Of a stretch of 64,000 nucleotides of DNA, positions 8,212-17,426 are shown in pieces. Origin of the DNA: Chryseobacterium artocarpi. Its GTDB lineage: Bacteria; Bacteroidota; Bacteroidia; Flavobacteriales; Weeksellaceae. Below the pieces are notes generated by a model, which saw nothing but the letters and a program-made list of their open reading frames with translations, was not told the DNA's origin and did no database searches. The stretch is taken from the NCBI RefSeq assembly GCF_001684975.1, contig NZ_MAYH01000023.1, positions 496,001-560,000 on the forward strand. Direction: 5' to 3'. The stretch's first letter is position 1; every line of letters begins with the position of its first letter. Position numbers and translations under genes: made by a program.

Positions 8212-9897
8212 TTAATCATTGCAAGATCTCACAATGCAATTCCATGAAGTTCCATTATAAAGTTTGATACAATTATCGGCAGTATCAAAGATCAACATCC
8301 CTTCTACAGGAAGCGCTATATTAGCTTCTGTAGTTCTTGTAATAACAAATCCTTTATTGGTAGATTCAAGAGCAATGAATCCATTTGGGATAATTGCCGG
8401 CCAATTGGGCTGTAATCCTGTATGACCTGTAATTCCGAATTTTGTTATGCTATTAGGTGTTCCTGTCGCAGGATCTTTAGTACAATACGTCTGAAGATTG
8501 TTTCCAAAGGTAAAATACTGATTGTTTGGAAATGAATAATTAAATATAGCTTTGCCATTTACAAAACTTGTGGCAGGAATCATCTGTACATTTTGTGTAA
8601 AACCAGAATCATCCGCTACCATCATAAATATTTTATCTGTAGGTAGTATTTCAGTATATCTTGAAAGATCGGCTTGCAACCATAATAAACCTGTATCATT
8701 TGTTTTCTGAGCGAACCATTTTCTTTGAATTATTTTCCCGGAAGTACCATAATTAACCAAAGGAAGTGCCTGTTCATTATTATCTCCCGTTACCAGAAAA
8801 GTTTTATCCTGAGCAAAAGGAGTTCTGCCAGCATCAGCGTTTGGTGAGATGAAATTATTAGTCGTAGCCAATGTAAGCATAATATTATTTTCATCATTAA
8901 TACTATTACTTACTTTTTGGTTTAAAACCGACATATCATCTCGCGCTATCCCAAAGATATTATTGTTGAAAGTAATATTCAAACTGGAATCCCATGTTGC
9001 TACCTCTTCTGAGTTCAGGTAATTCTGAGGTTGCTGCAAAGTGATTCCATACTTAATAGCCAGATAAGAATTCACCCGCTGCCGTTCCACAGGAGTCTGT
9101 ATTTCCGAATATAGAATAAACTCTCCTATTCTGTCTCCTGCAAGAGAAGTGGAACCTGATCCTCCGTCATTATCCATCAAAAGAACCATTCCCGGATAAT
9201 TATTAAGGGAAGACACATTATTCGAAGGACCACCATAAACAAGACCATTATTATCAAAAAAATATTTTACATCAGCACCCACTATAGAGTTATAGTATGA
9301 TTGAATACTGGGAACATCACTTCCTACCGTATTCATGATATCTGTTCCAAAAAAAACATCCCCAAATTCTTTTTCATTATAAAATTCAGGGCGATTTGTT
9401 CTCGTTCCAAAAAAAGGAGATTGCCATACTCCGGCAACATCGGTAGGATTTGAGCTCTGAGCAGTTCCGTTCATAACAAAAACAGTTCTATAGGTAGCGG
9501 ATGCTGTTCTGGTAAGATGAGTATATGAGGTAAGTGACTTTGTCGTATTATCAGGAAAACCTGAAGGAAATTTATATCCGGATCTATATCCATTAGTACT
9601 TACAATTTCTATGGCTGGATTAAAATTGAAACTAGGGATGGATGTTGCAGAACGATAAATAGGTTTTGCCCCCACTCCCGGATCAGCATAATAGCCTGGC
9701 ATTCCCTGATTGGCAATTCCGTTTACGCCTCCTGTTTTTTGATTTTCCCATATCGAAACCTGTGTATTGTCTGTTGAAGTACCTGTACCGGCATCGGCTT
9801 TCACCCATATCTGCAGATTGCCGGAAACACCACCCGGAGATTGTGCCCATAGTGTACAATTACCCAACAAGAACACAAAGAATAGCTGTTTTCTCAT
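8212..9897 (-). CDS. large secreted surface protein (LamG/DUF8202-like region)
   Basis: 561 residues. Signal peptide MRKQLFFVFLLGNCTLWAQ; ATG at 9897 is preferred to an upstream start that would bury the signal. The mature N-terminus GNLQIWVKADAG and the later VNSYLAIKYGITL, ATWDSS and NNIFGIARDD follow the pattern of a concanavalin-like beta-sandwich region common in large flavobacterial surface proteins. The C-terminus EGMLIFDTADNCIKLYNGTS matches the module at the end of the neighbouring 166-residue protein. No type IX sorting domain is evident. Likely extracellular binding or adhesion; substrate unknown. First gene of a two-gene unit. Confidence 0.7.
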   Translation of the reverse strand: MRKQLFFVFLLGNCTLWAQSPGGVSGNLQIWVKADAGTGTSTDNTQVSIWENQKTGGVNGIANQGMPGYYADPGVGAKPIYRSATSIPSFNFNPAIEIVSTNGYRSGYKFPSGFPDNTTKSLTSYTHLTRTASATYRTVFVMNGTAQSSNPTDVAGVWQSPFFGTRTNRPEFYNEKEFGDVFFGTDIMNTVGSDVPSIQSYYNSIVGADVKYFFDNNGLVYGGPSNNVSSLNNYPGMVLLMDNDGGSGSTSLAGDRIGEFILYSEIQTPVERQRVNSYLAIKYGITLQQPQNYLNSEEVATWDSSLNITFNNNIFGIARDDMSVLNQKVSNSINDENNIMLTLATTNNFISPNADAGRTPFAQDKTFLVTGDNNEQALPLVNYGTSGKIIQRKWFAQKTNDTGLLWLQADLSRYTEILPTDKIFMMVADDSGFTQNVQMIPATSFVNGKAIFNYSFPNNQYFTFGNNLQTYCTKDPATGTPNSITKFGITGHTGLQPNWPAIIPNGFIALESTNKGFVITRTTEANIALPVEGMLIFDTADNCIKLYNGTSWNCIVRSCND

Positions 9898-10496
9898 TGA
9901 TGTATTTTTAATGTTTATAATCCGTTTCAACTTAGGCAATTCAAATAAAGAAATGCCAAATTGCAAAGAAAAGTGGAATATGGAAATTGATTAAAAAAGC
10001 AAAATGAATAAAGTTCTTTCATATAATGTACAATACCTGCCAAAATGGTAGAAAAGCACAATTAAAAACGATATTCACTTTATTATGAATTACAAAGATA
10101 TAATATATTTATTTAATCCAATTACAACAATACACTCAATAACGTTAATATTTTTCACTTTTTTAATCAAAAACAGAATTAATCATCAACAACAAGCAAA
10201 ATCAAATTTTATAGTATTAACCCCAACACCCAAATAAGATAATTTTATTTCTTTTAAATATATTTTAATCTAAAAATTATTCACCTTACTAAACTATATA
10301 TTAAAAAAATAAAAGCCAATTAATATAAATTAACAGCACAGTATTTGGATAAACAAAAAAAATAACCTTATTTTTATTTCAGCCAATAGTATAAGACAAA
10401 ATATTCTTTAATTAGTTCTAAATAATTGTAGTAAAAAGCGGCGATTATAAAATGTTTTTTGAGAAAAAAAGATTCCTTTTGGTATCGAAAAAACAT
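9898..10496. other. AT-rich divergent intergenic region
   Basis: About 600 bases between the leftward surface-protein gene and rightward ftsK. No ORF, hairpin or repeat that I can support; it must contain the surface-protein promoter, but no exact TAnnTTTG was found for it. Confidence 0.45.
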
Positions 10497-10504
10497 TAAA
10501 TTTG
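10497..10504 (+). promoter_or_regulatory. promoter -7 element (TAAATTTG) for ftsK
   Basis: Exact TAnnTTTG, 14 bases before the ATG at 10519; a TTTTG lies at 10477-10481. It excludes the upstream TTG start at 10459. Confidence 0.65.
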
Positions 10505-10518
10505 CCACATTGATATTT

Positions 10519-13110
10519 ATGGATAAAAAGACACAAAAAAAAACGACTGAATCGCCTGAAAAAGGCAGAATTTTATCTAAGCCACGTATATTTTTCGGGC
10601 TTACTTTAATACTTTTCTCTGCTGTACTTGCCCTCTCTTTTATTTCCTATCTAATGAATTGGAAAGCTGATCAAAGCCAGGCAGGAACTATGCTGGATAA
10701 GACTATCAAATCCTCAAACATTTTCGGTAAAGCCGGAGACTGGTTTGGGAATATCTTCATATTCGAAAGCATCGGTATTGCCTCATTTATTATCGCATTT
10801 CTGTTTTTAGTAGTAGGAACTCTAGTTCTTAAGAAGAAAACCTTCAAGCCATGGAAAACAATTGGACATTCCCTGTTTTTCATTTGCTGGTTTCCTATTT
10901 TCATGGGCGCTCTTACAAAAGGACAAGGTGTACTTGGAGGAGTTTACGGATATCAGATCATGGATTATCTGAATGCTATTATCGGAACAGCAGGTTTATG
11001 GACGGTATTAGCAGCAAGCATCCTTTTATATTTTATTCTTGAATTCAATCTTCGTCCAAGCTCTATCAAGGCAAAGCTGGATAAAATCAACGAAAGCACT
11101 ATCGGAAAAGTAAAATCCATGATGCCGGATTCCAATGAAGATTTTGAAGCAGATGAAGAATTAAAAGAAGAAGCAGAAGAAACGGAAACAGAGGACGAAA
11201 CTATTCCTAATGTTACAGTAAGTGAAGTTACCAATACGCCTTCCAATACTACAATTAATAAAGTTAAAGAACCTGAAGCGGTAAATATTCCAAAAGGATT
11301 CCCTGAGGTACAGGCATCAACTAATATAGAAACAATTACAACTCCTAATCACACTTCATTTGATGATGAGCCTAAAGAAGTTTCTCAGCCTGTAAGCCTG
11401 AATCTTTCAACAAAGCCAATTGTTCCGGTTTCTACTCCTGAAGAAGCATTCGACATCAGACCTTCCACTCCGGCTCCCGTAGCTCCGGCTGCATCTGCGG
11501 TGAAGGAAGAAATCAAATTTAATGTAGAAGTAGCTCCGGTAATTGATATTTTAGATGATTCAGATAAGAAGTCTCAGGAATTGGTTGAAAAACACGGTTT
11601 ATACGATCACAAACTAGATCTTGCCAATTTCCAGATGCCGCCTGTTGAGCTTCTTAAAGATTACGGTAGTGAAGAAATTTCTATTAACAAGGAAGAATTA
11701 GAAGAAAATAAAAACAAAATCGTTGGATTACTAAAGAATTTCAATGTAGGAATTGCAGAGATCAAAGCAACCATTGGTCCTACAGTTACTTTATATGAAA
11801 TTGTTCCGGAAGCAGGAATCAGAGTGGCTGCCATCAAAAAATTACAGGATGACATTGCTTTGAACCTTTCAGCTTTAGGAATCAGAATTATTGCACCAAT
11901 GCCAGGGAAAGGAACCATTGGTATTGAAGTTCCGAGAAAAAATCCTACCATGGTTTCTATGCGTTCTGTAATTGCTTCACAGAAATTCCAGAATACAGAT
12001 ATGGATCTTCCGGTAGTTTTCGGAAAAACAATTTCCAATGAAATCTTCATGGCAGACCTTTCAAAAATGCCTCACTTGCTGATGGCAGGAGCAACGGGAC
12101 AAGGTAAATCTGTAGGGATTAATGCCATCCTTACTTCCCTACTCTACAAGAAACACCCAAGCGAATTAAAATTCGTAATGGTGGATCCGAAAAAAGTAGA
12201 ACTTTCTTTATATTCAAAAATTGAAAGACATTATTTAGCTAAATTACCAGATGCTGAAGAAGCAATCATCACAGATACCAACAAAGTAATCAATACACTG
12301 AACTCATTGTGTATTGAGATGGATACCAGATATGACCTTCTTAAAAATGCATTCTGTAAAAACCTGAAAGAATACAACAAAAAGTTTGCAGAAAGAAAAT
12401 TAAATCCTGAGAACGGACATCGTTTTCTTCCTTATATTGTATTGGTAGTAGACGAATTTGCAGATTTGATCATGACCGCAGGAAAAGAAGTTGAATTACC
12501 AATTGCCAGACTGGCACAGCTGGCAAGAGCCGTAGGAATTCACTTAATTGTTGCTACACAAAGACCATCTGTAAACGTAATCACAGGTATGATTAAAGCA
12601 AACTTCCCTGCAAGAGCTGCCTTTAGAGTAATTTCAAGTGTAGACTCAAGAACAATCCTTGATTCTCCTGGAGCAGATCAACTTATTGGTAAAGGAGATA
12701 TGCTTTATTTCAACGGTAATGAGATTCTAAGACTTCAGTGTGCTTTTGTGGATACCCCGGAAGTGGAAAGGCTTGCAGAATTCATCGGAGAACAAAAAGG
12801 ATATTCTTCAGCGTTCATCCTACCTGAATATGTTTCGGAAGACGCCAACAGTTCTTCTGTAGGTGCTTTTGATCCTAATGAAAAGGACGCATTATTTGAA
12901 GAAGCTGCAAGAATCATTGTTTCTACACAACAAGGGTCTACTTCAATGCTTCAGAGACAATTGAAATTAGGATATAACAGAGCTGGAAGAATCATGGATC
13001 AGCTGGAAGCTAGTGGTATTGTGGGAGGATTTAATGGAGCTAAAGCAAGAGAGGTTCTGATCAGCGATTTACATTCTTTGGAACAGTTTCTTGAAGATTT
13101 AAGAGGCTAA
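10519..13110 (+). CDS. ftsK: DNA translocase FtsK
   Basis: 863 residues. The N-terminal part has four membrane helices (about 25-180), then an acidic, Pro/Thr-rich linker (about 200-370) and the motor domain. Walker A is GATGQGKSVG; Walker B is VLVVDEFADLIM; TQRPSVNVITG follows. The C-terminus (QQGSTSMLQRQLKLGYNRAG onward) is the winged-helix gamma domain that reads polar chromosome sequences. FtsK pumps DNA through the closing septum and activates XerCD at dif. Start at ATG 10519 because a TAAATTTG promoter element lies just upstream. lolA and an LptF/G permease follow in the same direction. Confidence 0.97.
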   Translation: MDKKTQKKTTESPEKGRILSKPRIFFGLTLILFSAVLALSFISYLMNWKADQSQAGTMLDKTIKSSNIFGKAGDWFGNIFIFESIGIASFIIAFLFLVVGTLVLKKKTFKPWKTIGHSLFFICWFPIFMGALTKGQGVLGGVYGYQIMDYLNAIIGTAGLWTVLAASILLYFILEFNLRPSSIKAKLDKINESTIGKVKSMMPDSNEDFEADEELKEEAEETETEDETIPNVTVSEVTNTPSNTTINKVKEPEAVNIPKGFPEVQASTNIETITTPNHTSFDDEPKEVSQPVSLNLSTKPIVPVSTPEEAFDIRPSTPAPVAPAASAVKEEIKFNVEVAPVIDILDDSDKKSQELVEKHGLYDHKLDLANFQMPPVELLKDYGSEEISINKEELEENKNKIVGLLKNFNVGIAEIKATIGPTVTLYEIVPEAGIRVAAIKKLQDDIALNLSALGIRIIAPMPGKGTIGIEVPRKNPTMVSMRSVIASQKFQNTDMDLPVVFGKTISNEIFMADLSKMPHLLMAGATGQGKSVGINAILTSLLYKKHPSELKFVMVDPKKVELSLYSKIERHYLAKLPDAEEAIITDTNKVINTLNSLCIEMDTRYDLLKNAFCKNLKEYNKKFAERKLNPENGHRFLPYIVLVVDEFADLIMTAGKEVELPIARLAQLARAVGIHLIVATQRPSVNVITGMIKANFPARAAFRVISSVDSRTILDSPGADQLIGKGDMLYFNGNEILRLQCAFVDTPEVERLAEFIGEQKGYSSAFILPEYVSEDANSSSVGAFDPNEKDALFEEAARIIVSTQQGSTSMLQRQLKLGYNRAGRIMDQLEASGIVGGFNGAKAREVLISDLHSLEQFLEDLRG

Positions 13111-13143
13111 TCCAGCATAAAAAATTATTAATATAAAAAATCC

Positions 13144-13169
13144 CGGGCATATTTCTTCAAATATGCCCG
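13144..13169. terminator. hairpin after ftsK
   Basis: Stem CGGGCATATTT / AAATATGCCCG with loop CTTC, 33 bases after the ftsK stop. The T tract lies only on the minus-strand side; the plus side has no T run, so its strength for ftsK is uncertain. Confidence 0.6.
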
Positions 13170-13307
13170 AGTAATATAAAATCATATTCAATTCAAAAAT
13201 AATCATGAAAATTTCAACGATAACTAATATTCTTCCAGAAAACTTTGATGAGTATATTGAAAGAACGGAAGTAAGATAATTCATAAAACAATAACCATAA
13301 AACTTAT

Positions 13308-13790
13308 ATGAGAAAATTATTATTGGGGTTATTCCTCACTTCAGTTACTGTTTGCCTCTCAGCTCAGAATTCCTCTTCAAAAAGCATTAATAAGGACTAT
13401 TATAAAGATAAAACACTCATTTTTAATTATAATACCTCAAGTGTTGAAAATTTTAATGTAGAAGGTCCTCATGCAGGAATGTTTATTCAGCCCGATGTAA
13501 AAAAAACATTTGAAGAAGCAGTTTCTGAAATGGCAAAAGAAACCAAAATCAATTTAATTAATAGTGTTGATTCAGGTTCAGATCATATAGATTCAAAAAT
13601 ACTGGATATTACATGGCAGTTCCAACTTTTTAGTGCGGAGCTAACCACCAAAGTAAATTTTAATGTCAACAACCAGAATTATATGAGTACCGGAAGTTTT
13701 AAAAACATGGGTGGAGGTTCTGAAAGAAAAAATCTCAAAAAAGCTTTAAAAAATTCAATTTATAATTTTTTACTTGAGTATCAAAAATAA
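13308..13790 (+). CDS. exported protein of unknown function (160 aa)
   Basis: Signal peptide MRKLLLGLFLTSVTVCLSAQ, cleaved after about residue 20. The mature protein has a mixed alpha/beta pattern (KTLIFNYNTSSVENFNVEGP, ILDITWQFQLFSAELTTKVN) with no motif I recognise and no sorting domain. It lies between ftsK and lolA, 106 bases before lolA. It may share envelope-related expression, but nothing shows a functional link. Codon use looks like its neighbours. Likely periplasmic or outer-membrane associated. Confidence 0.65.
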   Translation: MRKLLLGLFLTSVTVCLSAQNSSSKSINKDYYKDKTLIFNYNTSSVENFNVEGPHAGMFIQPDVKKTFEEAVSEMAKETKINLINSVDSGSDHIDSKILDITWQFQLFSAELTTKVNFNVNNQNYMSTGSFKNMGGGSERKNLKKALKNSIYNFLLEYQK

Positions 13791-13896
13791 GTTTTTTTTG
13801 GAACACTTTTTGGAAGAACAGCATTAATAAAGGGAAAAGCTCGATTGCTTTAACCTTGAAAGTTTAAAATTATCTAAAGATTATTAAATAAGAAAA

Positions 13897-14544
13897 ATGA
13901 AAAATATTATTTCAAAAGTTATATTAGGAAGTTTTGTTGTAGGTGCAGTAGGAATGACAAGTGCGCAGAAAATAGATGCAAAAGCGAAAAAGATATTGGA
14001 TGATATTACCGCTAACTACAAATCCAAAAAGAATTCCTACTTCAAATTTTCTTTTGGAAGCGGGCTGAACGGGCAGGTAAACAAAACAGAACCTGGTATT
14101 TATTATACGGCAGGAGAAAAGTATAAACTAAAGATCATGGATACAGAACAGATCTTTGACGGTAATAAAATATACAACATCAACGCTGATGACATGGAAG
14201 TTACCATTGCAAAACCTAACGGAAGTGCAACTATGTTCTCCCCTATCAATTATCTTTCCACTTACAGAAATGAGTATAATGTAACGTATAATGGTAAGAA
14301 AACAGTAAATGGTGTAAACGCTGATTTTATTAAATTGACTCCGGTAAAAGCCAACGGAATCCAATATGTTTATATTTTCGTAGACTCTGCGAAGAAACAA
14401 ATGGTAAAGCTTGAGCAGCATGGAAGTAACAAAGATGTTGCTGTAATTGCTATTAAAGAATACAAGGAAAATCAGGACTTAGATCCTAATATGTTTGTTT
14501 TTGATAAAAATAAGTTTAAAAACTACGTAATTACTGAACTTTAA
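13897..14544 (+). CDS. lolA: outer-membrane lipoprotein carrier protein LolA
   Basis: 215 residues. Signal peptide ends near GMTSAQ. The mature part KAKKILDDITANYKSKKNSYFKF and the repeated strand pattern (GIYYTAGEKYKLKIMDTEQIFDGNKIYNIN) match the LolA beta-barrel-half fold that carries lipoproteins through the periplasm. The size is right for the family. The ftsK-lolA-lptF/G order is common in Bacteroidota (established from recollection) and supports the call. No LolCDE genes are nearby. A strong terminator follows, so the permease is transcribed separately. Confidence 0.88.
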   Translation: MKNIISKVILGSFVVGAVGMTSAQKIDAKAKKILDDITANYKSKKNSYFKFSFGSGLNGQVNKTEPGIYYTAGEKYKLKIMDTEQIFDGNKIYNINADDMEVTIAKPNGSATMFSPINYLSTYRNEYNVTYNGKKTVNGVNADFIKLTPVKANGIQYVYIFVDSAKKQMVKLEQHGSNKDVAVIAIKEYKENQDLDPNMFVFDKNKFKNYVITEL

Positions 14545-14612
14545 AAGCTGTAAATCAAAAAGGTAAATCTGCCTTTCTTTGATTTCGCTTCAGAATAAAA
14601 ATAAGAAAATAT

Positions 14613-14637
14613 AAAAGCCGCAAGTTTGCGGCTTTTT
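14613..14637 (+). terminator. intrinsic terminator after lolA
   Basis: Stem AAAAGCCGCA / TGCGGCTTTT with loop AGTT and trailing T. Confidence 0.85.
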
Positions 14638-14640
14638 GAT

Positions 14641-14648
14641 TAATTTTG
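14641..14648 (+). promoter_or_regulatory. promoter -7 element (TAATTTTG) for the LptF/G gene
   Basis: Exact TAnnTTTG only 4 bases before the ATG at 14653. The expected transcription start falls at or next to the start codon, so the mRNA could be leaderless. Confidence 0.5.
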
Positions 14649-14652
14649 GCGC

Positions 14653-16110
14653 ATGTTAAAAATACTAGATCGATATATCATAAAAACCTTCTTTGGACCG
14701 TTTTTCTTTATATTCAGCGTATTGTTTTTCATTTTTATTGTAAACATTATCTGGGTTCAAATGGGACAGTTTATGGGAAAAGGATTGAGCTATTGGCAAA
14801 TCCTTAAACTTCTTTTTTACCTTGGGGTAAATGTTATCAGTATGGTTCTTCCGCTTACAATCCTTTTGGCGAGCATTATGTCATTCGGAGAATTCGGAGA
14901 GCGTTATGAACTCGCAGCTATGAAAGCAGCAGGTATTCCTTTAACCAGAGTAATGACTCCTTTATTGGGAATTGCTACGGCACTTGCTATCATGTTGTTT
15001 TTCTTCTCCAATAATATCATCCCGGACTTTCAGAAAAAGGCAAAAAACATGTTATTCAACATTGCCCAGACGAAGCCGGCAATTAACTTTACCCCTGGAC
15101 AGTTCATTGATCAGATTCCGGGATATATGGTAAAGTTTGATAAAATTTATGGAGAAAACGGTGAAAATATTGAAGGAGTATTTGTTCACAGAAAAGCCAG
15201 CATTTATGAAAACCAACGAACTGTTGTAGCTGAAAAAGGAAAATTCGTGCCTGCAGCCAACAAGAACTTTCTTAAGCTTGTTTTACATAACGGTTATGTA
15301 TTTGAAGATGCCATCGAAGGTAAGGGTGATAATGTAAGACAAAAACAGCCTGACCAATCTATTAAATTTGATACTCTAGTGAATCACTTTGACATCAGTG
15401 AAATCATTAATAAAGCTATCGAGAAGGAACAGATTACGGACGATTTCCGTTTTGAAACCTATAATCAGCTGAACAAAACAATTGACAGAAGTAAAAAAGA
15501 AAACGAACTCTTTTTTAAAAATGTAGGAAACGAAGTTTTAAGCCAGACAAGTTCTACCATTCCTTATATGGATACGCCTAACAAACCTAAGGTAGCAGCA
15601 AAACAACAAATAAAACTGGATACAGTAAAAGGTGATAAAAAGCTTGAGCTTATTTACAATTCTTACAACAGGCTGGAGACAATGAAAAGCACGTTGGAAT
15701 CTAAAAAGAATGAGTTCAGTTCTAATGTAAAGTATTTTAGTAAAGTTGTCATTCACCAGCAGAGAATGATTTCCTATTCTGTAACCTGTATTATTTTCTT
15801 CCTGATCGGAGCAAGTTTAGGTTCCATCATCAGAAAAGGAGGAATGGGTCTTCCGGTAATTATAGCAATCGTTATTTTCATCATCTTCTATGTAATGAAT
15901 GTAGCAGTAGAAAACATGTCATGGAGCGGAAAAATGAACCCGTATCTGGCAGCATGGGCACCTAACTTCATTCTCTTCCCTTTTGGAGTATGGATGACGT
16001 ATAAAGCACTTACAGACTCACAATTGTTTGATGCGGAAAAATACAAAACACTATTCAAGCCTATTACAAAAAGATTCTCAAAAAGTAAAGAACACAAGAG
16101 ATATCAGTAA
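14653..16110 (+). CDS. LptF/LptG family permease
   Basis: 485 residues. The N-terminus (MLKILDRYIIKTFFGPFFFI) is the family's signature start. Three N-terminal helices (about 15-40, 55-80, 100-120), a periplasmic jellyroll-like middle with a long charged insertion (about 230-370), and three C-terminal helices (about 380-460) follow. LptF and LptG form the membrane part of the Lpt ABC transporter that extracts LPS from the inner membrane. Which of the two this is cannot be told; Bacteroidota often encode them apart from lptB. The gene has its own promoter element directly at the start codon. Confidence 0.9.
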   Translation: MLKILDRYIIKTFFGPFFFIFSVLFFIFIVNIIWVQMGQFMGKGLSYWQILKLLFYLGVNVISMVLPLTILLASIMSFGEFGERYELAAMKAAGIPLTRVMTPLLGIATALAIMLFFFSNNIIPDFQKKAKNMLFNIAQTKPAINFTPGQFIDQIPGYMVKFDKIYGENGENIEGVFVHRKASIYENQRTVVAEKGKFVPAANKNFLKLVLHNGYVFEDAIEGKGDNVRQKQPDQSIKFDTLVNHFDISEIINKAIEKEQITDDFRFETYNQLNKTIDRSKKENELFFKNVGNEVLSQTSSTIPYMDTPNKPKVAAKQQIKLDTVKGDKKLELIYNSYNRLETMKSTLESKKNEFSSNVKYFSKVVIHQQRMISYSVTCIIFFLIGASLGSIIRKGGMGLPVIIAIVIFIIFYVMNVAVENMSWSGKMNPYLAAWAPNFILFPFGVWMTYKALTDSQLFDAEKYKTLFKPITKRFSKSKEHKRYQ

Positions 16111-16123
16111 TTACACAATAAAG

Positions 16124-16152
16124 AAAGCCTCCAGATTTGGAGGCTTTTATTT
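16124..16152. terminator. bidirectional terminator between convergent genes
   Basis: Stem AAAGCCTCCA / TGGAGGCTTT with loop GATT, T-rich on the plus side and A-rich before it; serves the LptF/G gene and the leftward KAS III gene. Confidence 0.85.
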
Positions 16153-16170
16153 TTATTTAAACAAATATGA

Positions 16171-17232
16171 TTAAAACTGATAAACAAAGGCATTGATATT
16201 CATTCCCGCACCTACAGAAGCAAACAGAGCGATATCACCCTTATTAATCTCATGATGCTCCAATTCACCCTTTAAAATCATAGCTAATAAAGAAGGGATT
16301 GTGGCAACACTACTGTTACCAAGCTTATGGATTACCATCGGCATAATGTTTTCAGGAACCGGAGTATTATACAACTGATAAAACCTATTGACAATCGCCT
16401 CATCCATCTTTTCATTTGCCTGATGAATGATAATTTTATTTAATTGTTCTATAGAATAGCCGCTATTATCCAAACATTTCTTCATGGCGTCGGGAACATT
16501 CAGTAAAGCAAACTCGTAGATCTTTCTTCCATCCATCTTAATATATCGGGTATCCGGGCATCTTTCATTATTGTAAGATTTCCCAAAATACAAGTAGTCT
16601 TTTTCTGTGAATGTATAAGAAGCAGACAAATGAGATTTTATTCCAGCCCCATCATCATTACTCACTTCCAGAACTGCCGCCCCTGCTCCATCCGCATAGA
16701 TCATACTATCCCTGTCATGAATATCTACAACCCGCGAAAGAGTTTCTGCACCTACTACCAGACAACGCTTAGCAATACCAGATTTGATAAATGCATTCGC
16801 CTGTATTACGCCTTCAATCCAGCCGGGACATCCAAATAAAACATCGTATGCCACACAAAAATTATTACGAATTCCCAATAAATACTTTACTCTTGCAGCA
16901 AGGCTGGGAACCATATCAGACTGAACAGTTCCAAAACGAACATCTCCAAAGTTGTGTGCAAATATAATATAGTCCAACGTTTCAGGATCTATTCCTGCAT
17001 TATCTATTGCTGCCTTAGCCGCAATCAATCCTAAATCTGAAGTAACCTGCGTATTCTGAGCGTATCTTCTTTCCTCAATACCTGTTATTTTCTTTAATTT
17101 TTCTGTAATAGAAGCATTATTTTCTTTTAATAAAACGCCTTGCTCATTCAGGAAGACATGTTGATCAAAAAACAGATTTGTTATCGTTTCTGACGGGATG
17201 TAATTTCCTACACCAATAATTTTAGTTATCAT
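16171..17232 (-). CDS. beta-ketoacyl-ACP synthase III family protein
   Basis: 353 residues, FabH-like. The catalytic triad is visible: Cys in VLFGCPGWIEG, His in IIIHQANEKMDEA, Asn in HKLGNSSVATIPS. The N-terminal thiolase half (IIGVGNYIPSETITN, KKITGIEERR) and the C-terminal half are complete. The enzyme would condense an acyl-CoA with malonyl-ACP. FabH is usually about 320-335 residues; the extra length near residues 25-45 and the lone position, away from plsX/fab genes, suggest a paralogue for branched or secondary lipids rather than the housekeeping FabH. That is inference. Confidence 0.85.
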   Translation of the reverse strand: MITKIIGVGNYIPSETITNLFFDQHVFLNEQGVLLKENNASITEKLKKITGIEERRYAQNTQVTSDLGLIAAKAAIDNAGIDPETLDYIIFAHNFGDVRFGTVQSDMVPSLAARVKYLLGIRNNFCVAYDVLFGCPGWIEGVIQANAFIKSGIAKRCLVVGAETLSRVVDIHDRDSMIYADGAGAAVLEVSNDDGAGIKSHLSASYTFTEKDYLYFGKSYNNERCPDTRYIKMDGRKIYEFALLNVPDAMKKCLDNSGYSIEQLNKIIIHQANEKMDEAIVNRFYQLYNTPVPENIMPMVIHKLGNSSVATIPSLLAMILKGELEHHEINKGDIALFASVGAGMNINAFVYQF

Positions 17233-17374
17233 TTTTATGCTTTTTCCCTGTTCTTACATTTTGCAGGAATAATTGATAAATATAACGATAATACACATCA
17301 ATATATTATAACAAACAGACTTAATACGGTAATTTTTTAAACAATTTCTCCAATTTATCTTTTATACAAAAAAA

Positions 17375-17405
17375 AGAGGACTCCAAAATAGGAATCCTCT
17401 TTTTA
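17375..17405 (-). terminator. terminator after frr
   Basis: Stem AGAGGACTCC / GGAATCCTCT (one mismatch) flanked by A and T runs; on the minus strand it ends pyrH-frr. Confidence 0.75.
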
Positions 17406-17426
17406 ATATTTTCAAAAAACTGAAAA

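Noticed and set aside
10459..10518. TTG start of ftsK 20 codons upstream
   Set aside because: The TAAATTTG promoter element (10497-10504) lies inside it, so those codons are not in the mRNA.
11661..12050. 129-codon ORF antisense to ftsK
   Set aside because: Shadow of a well-supported gene.
13205..13279. 24-codon ORF (MKISTITNILPENF...) between ftsK and the exported protein gene
   Set aside because: Too short to judge, with no promoter or homologue that I recognise; may be a gene remnant.
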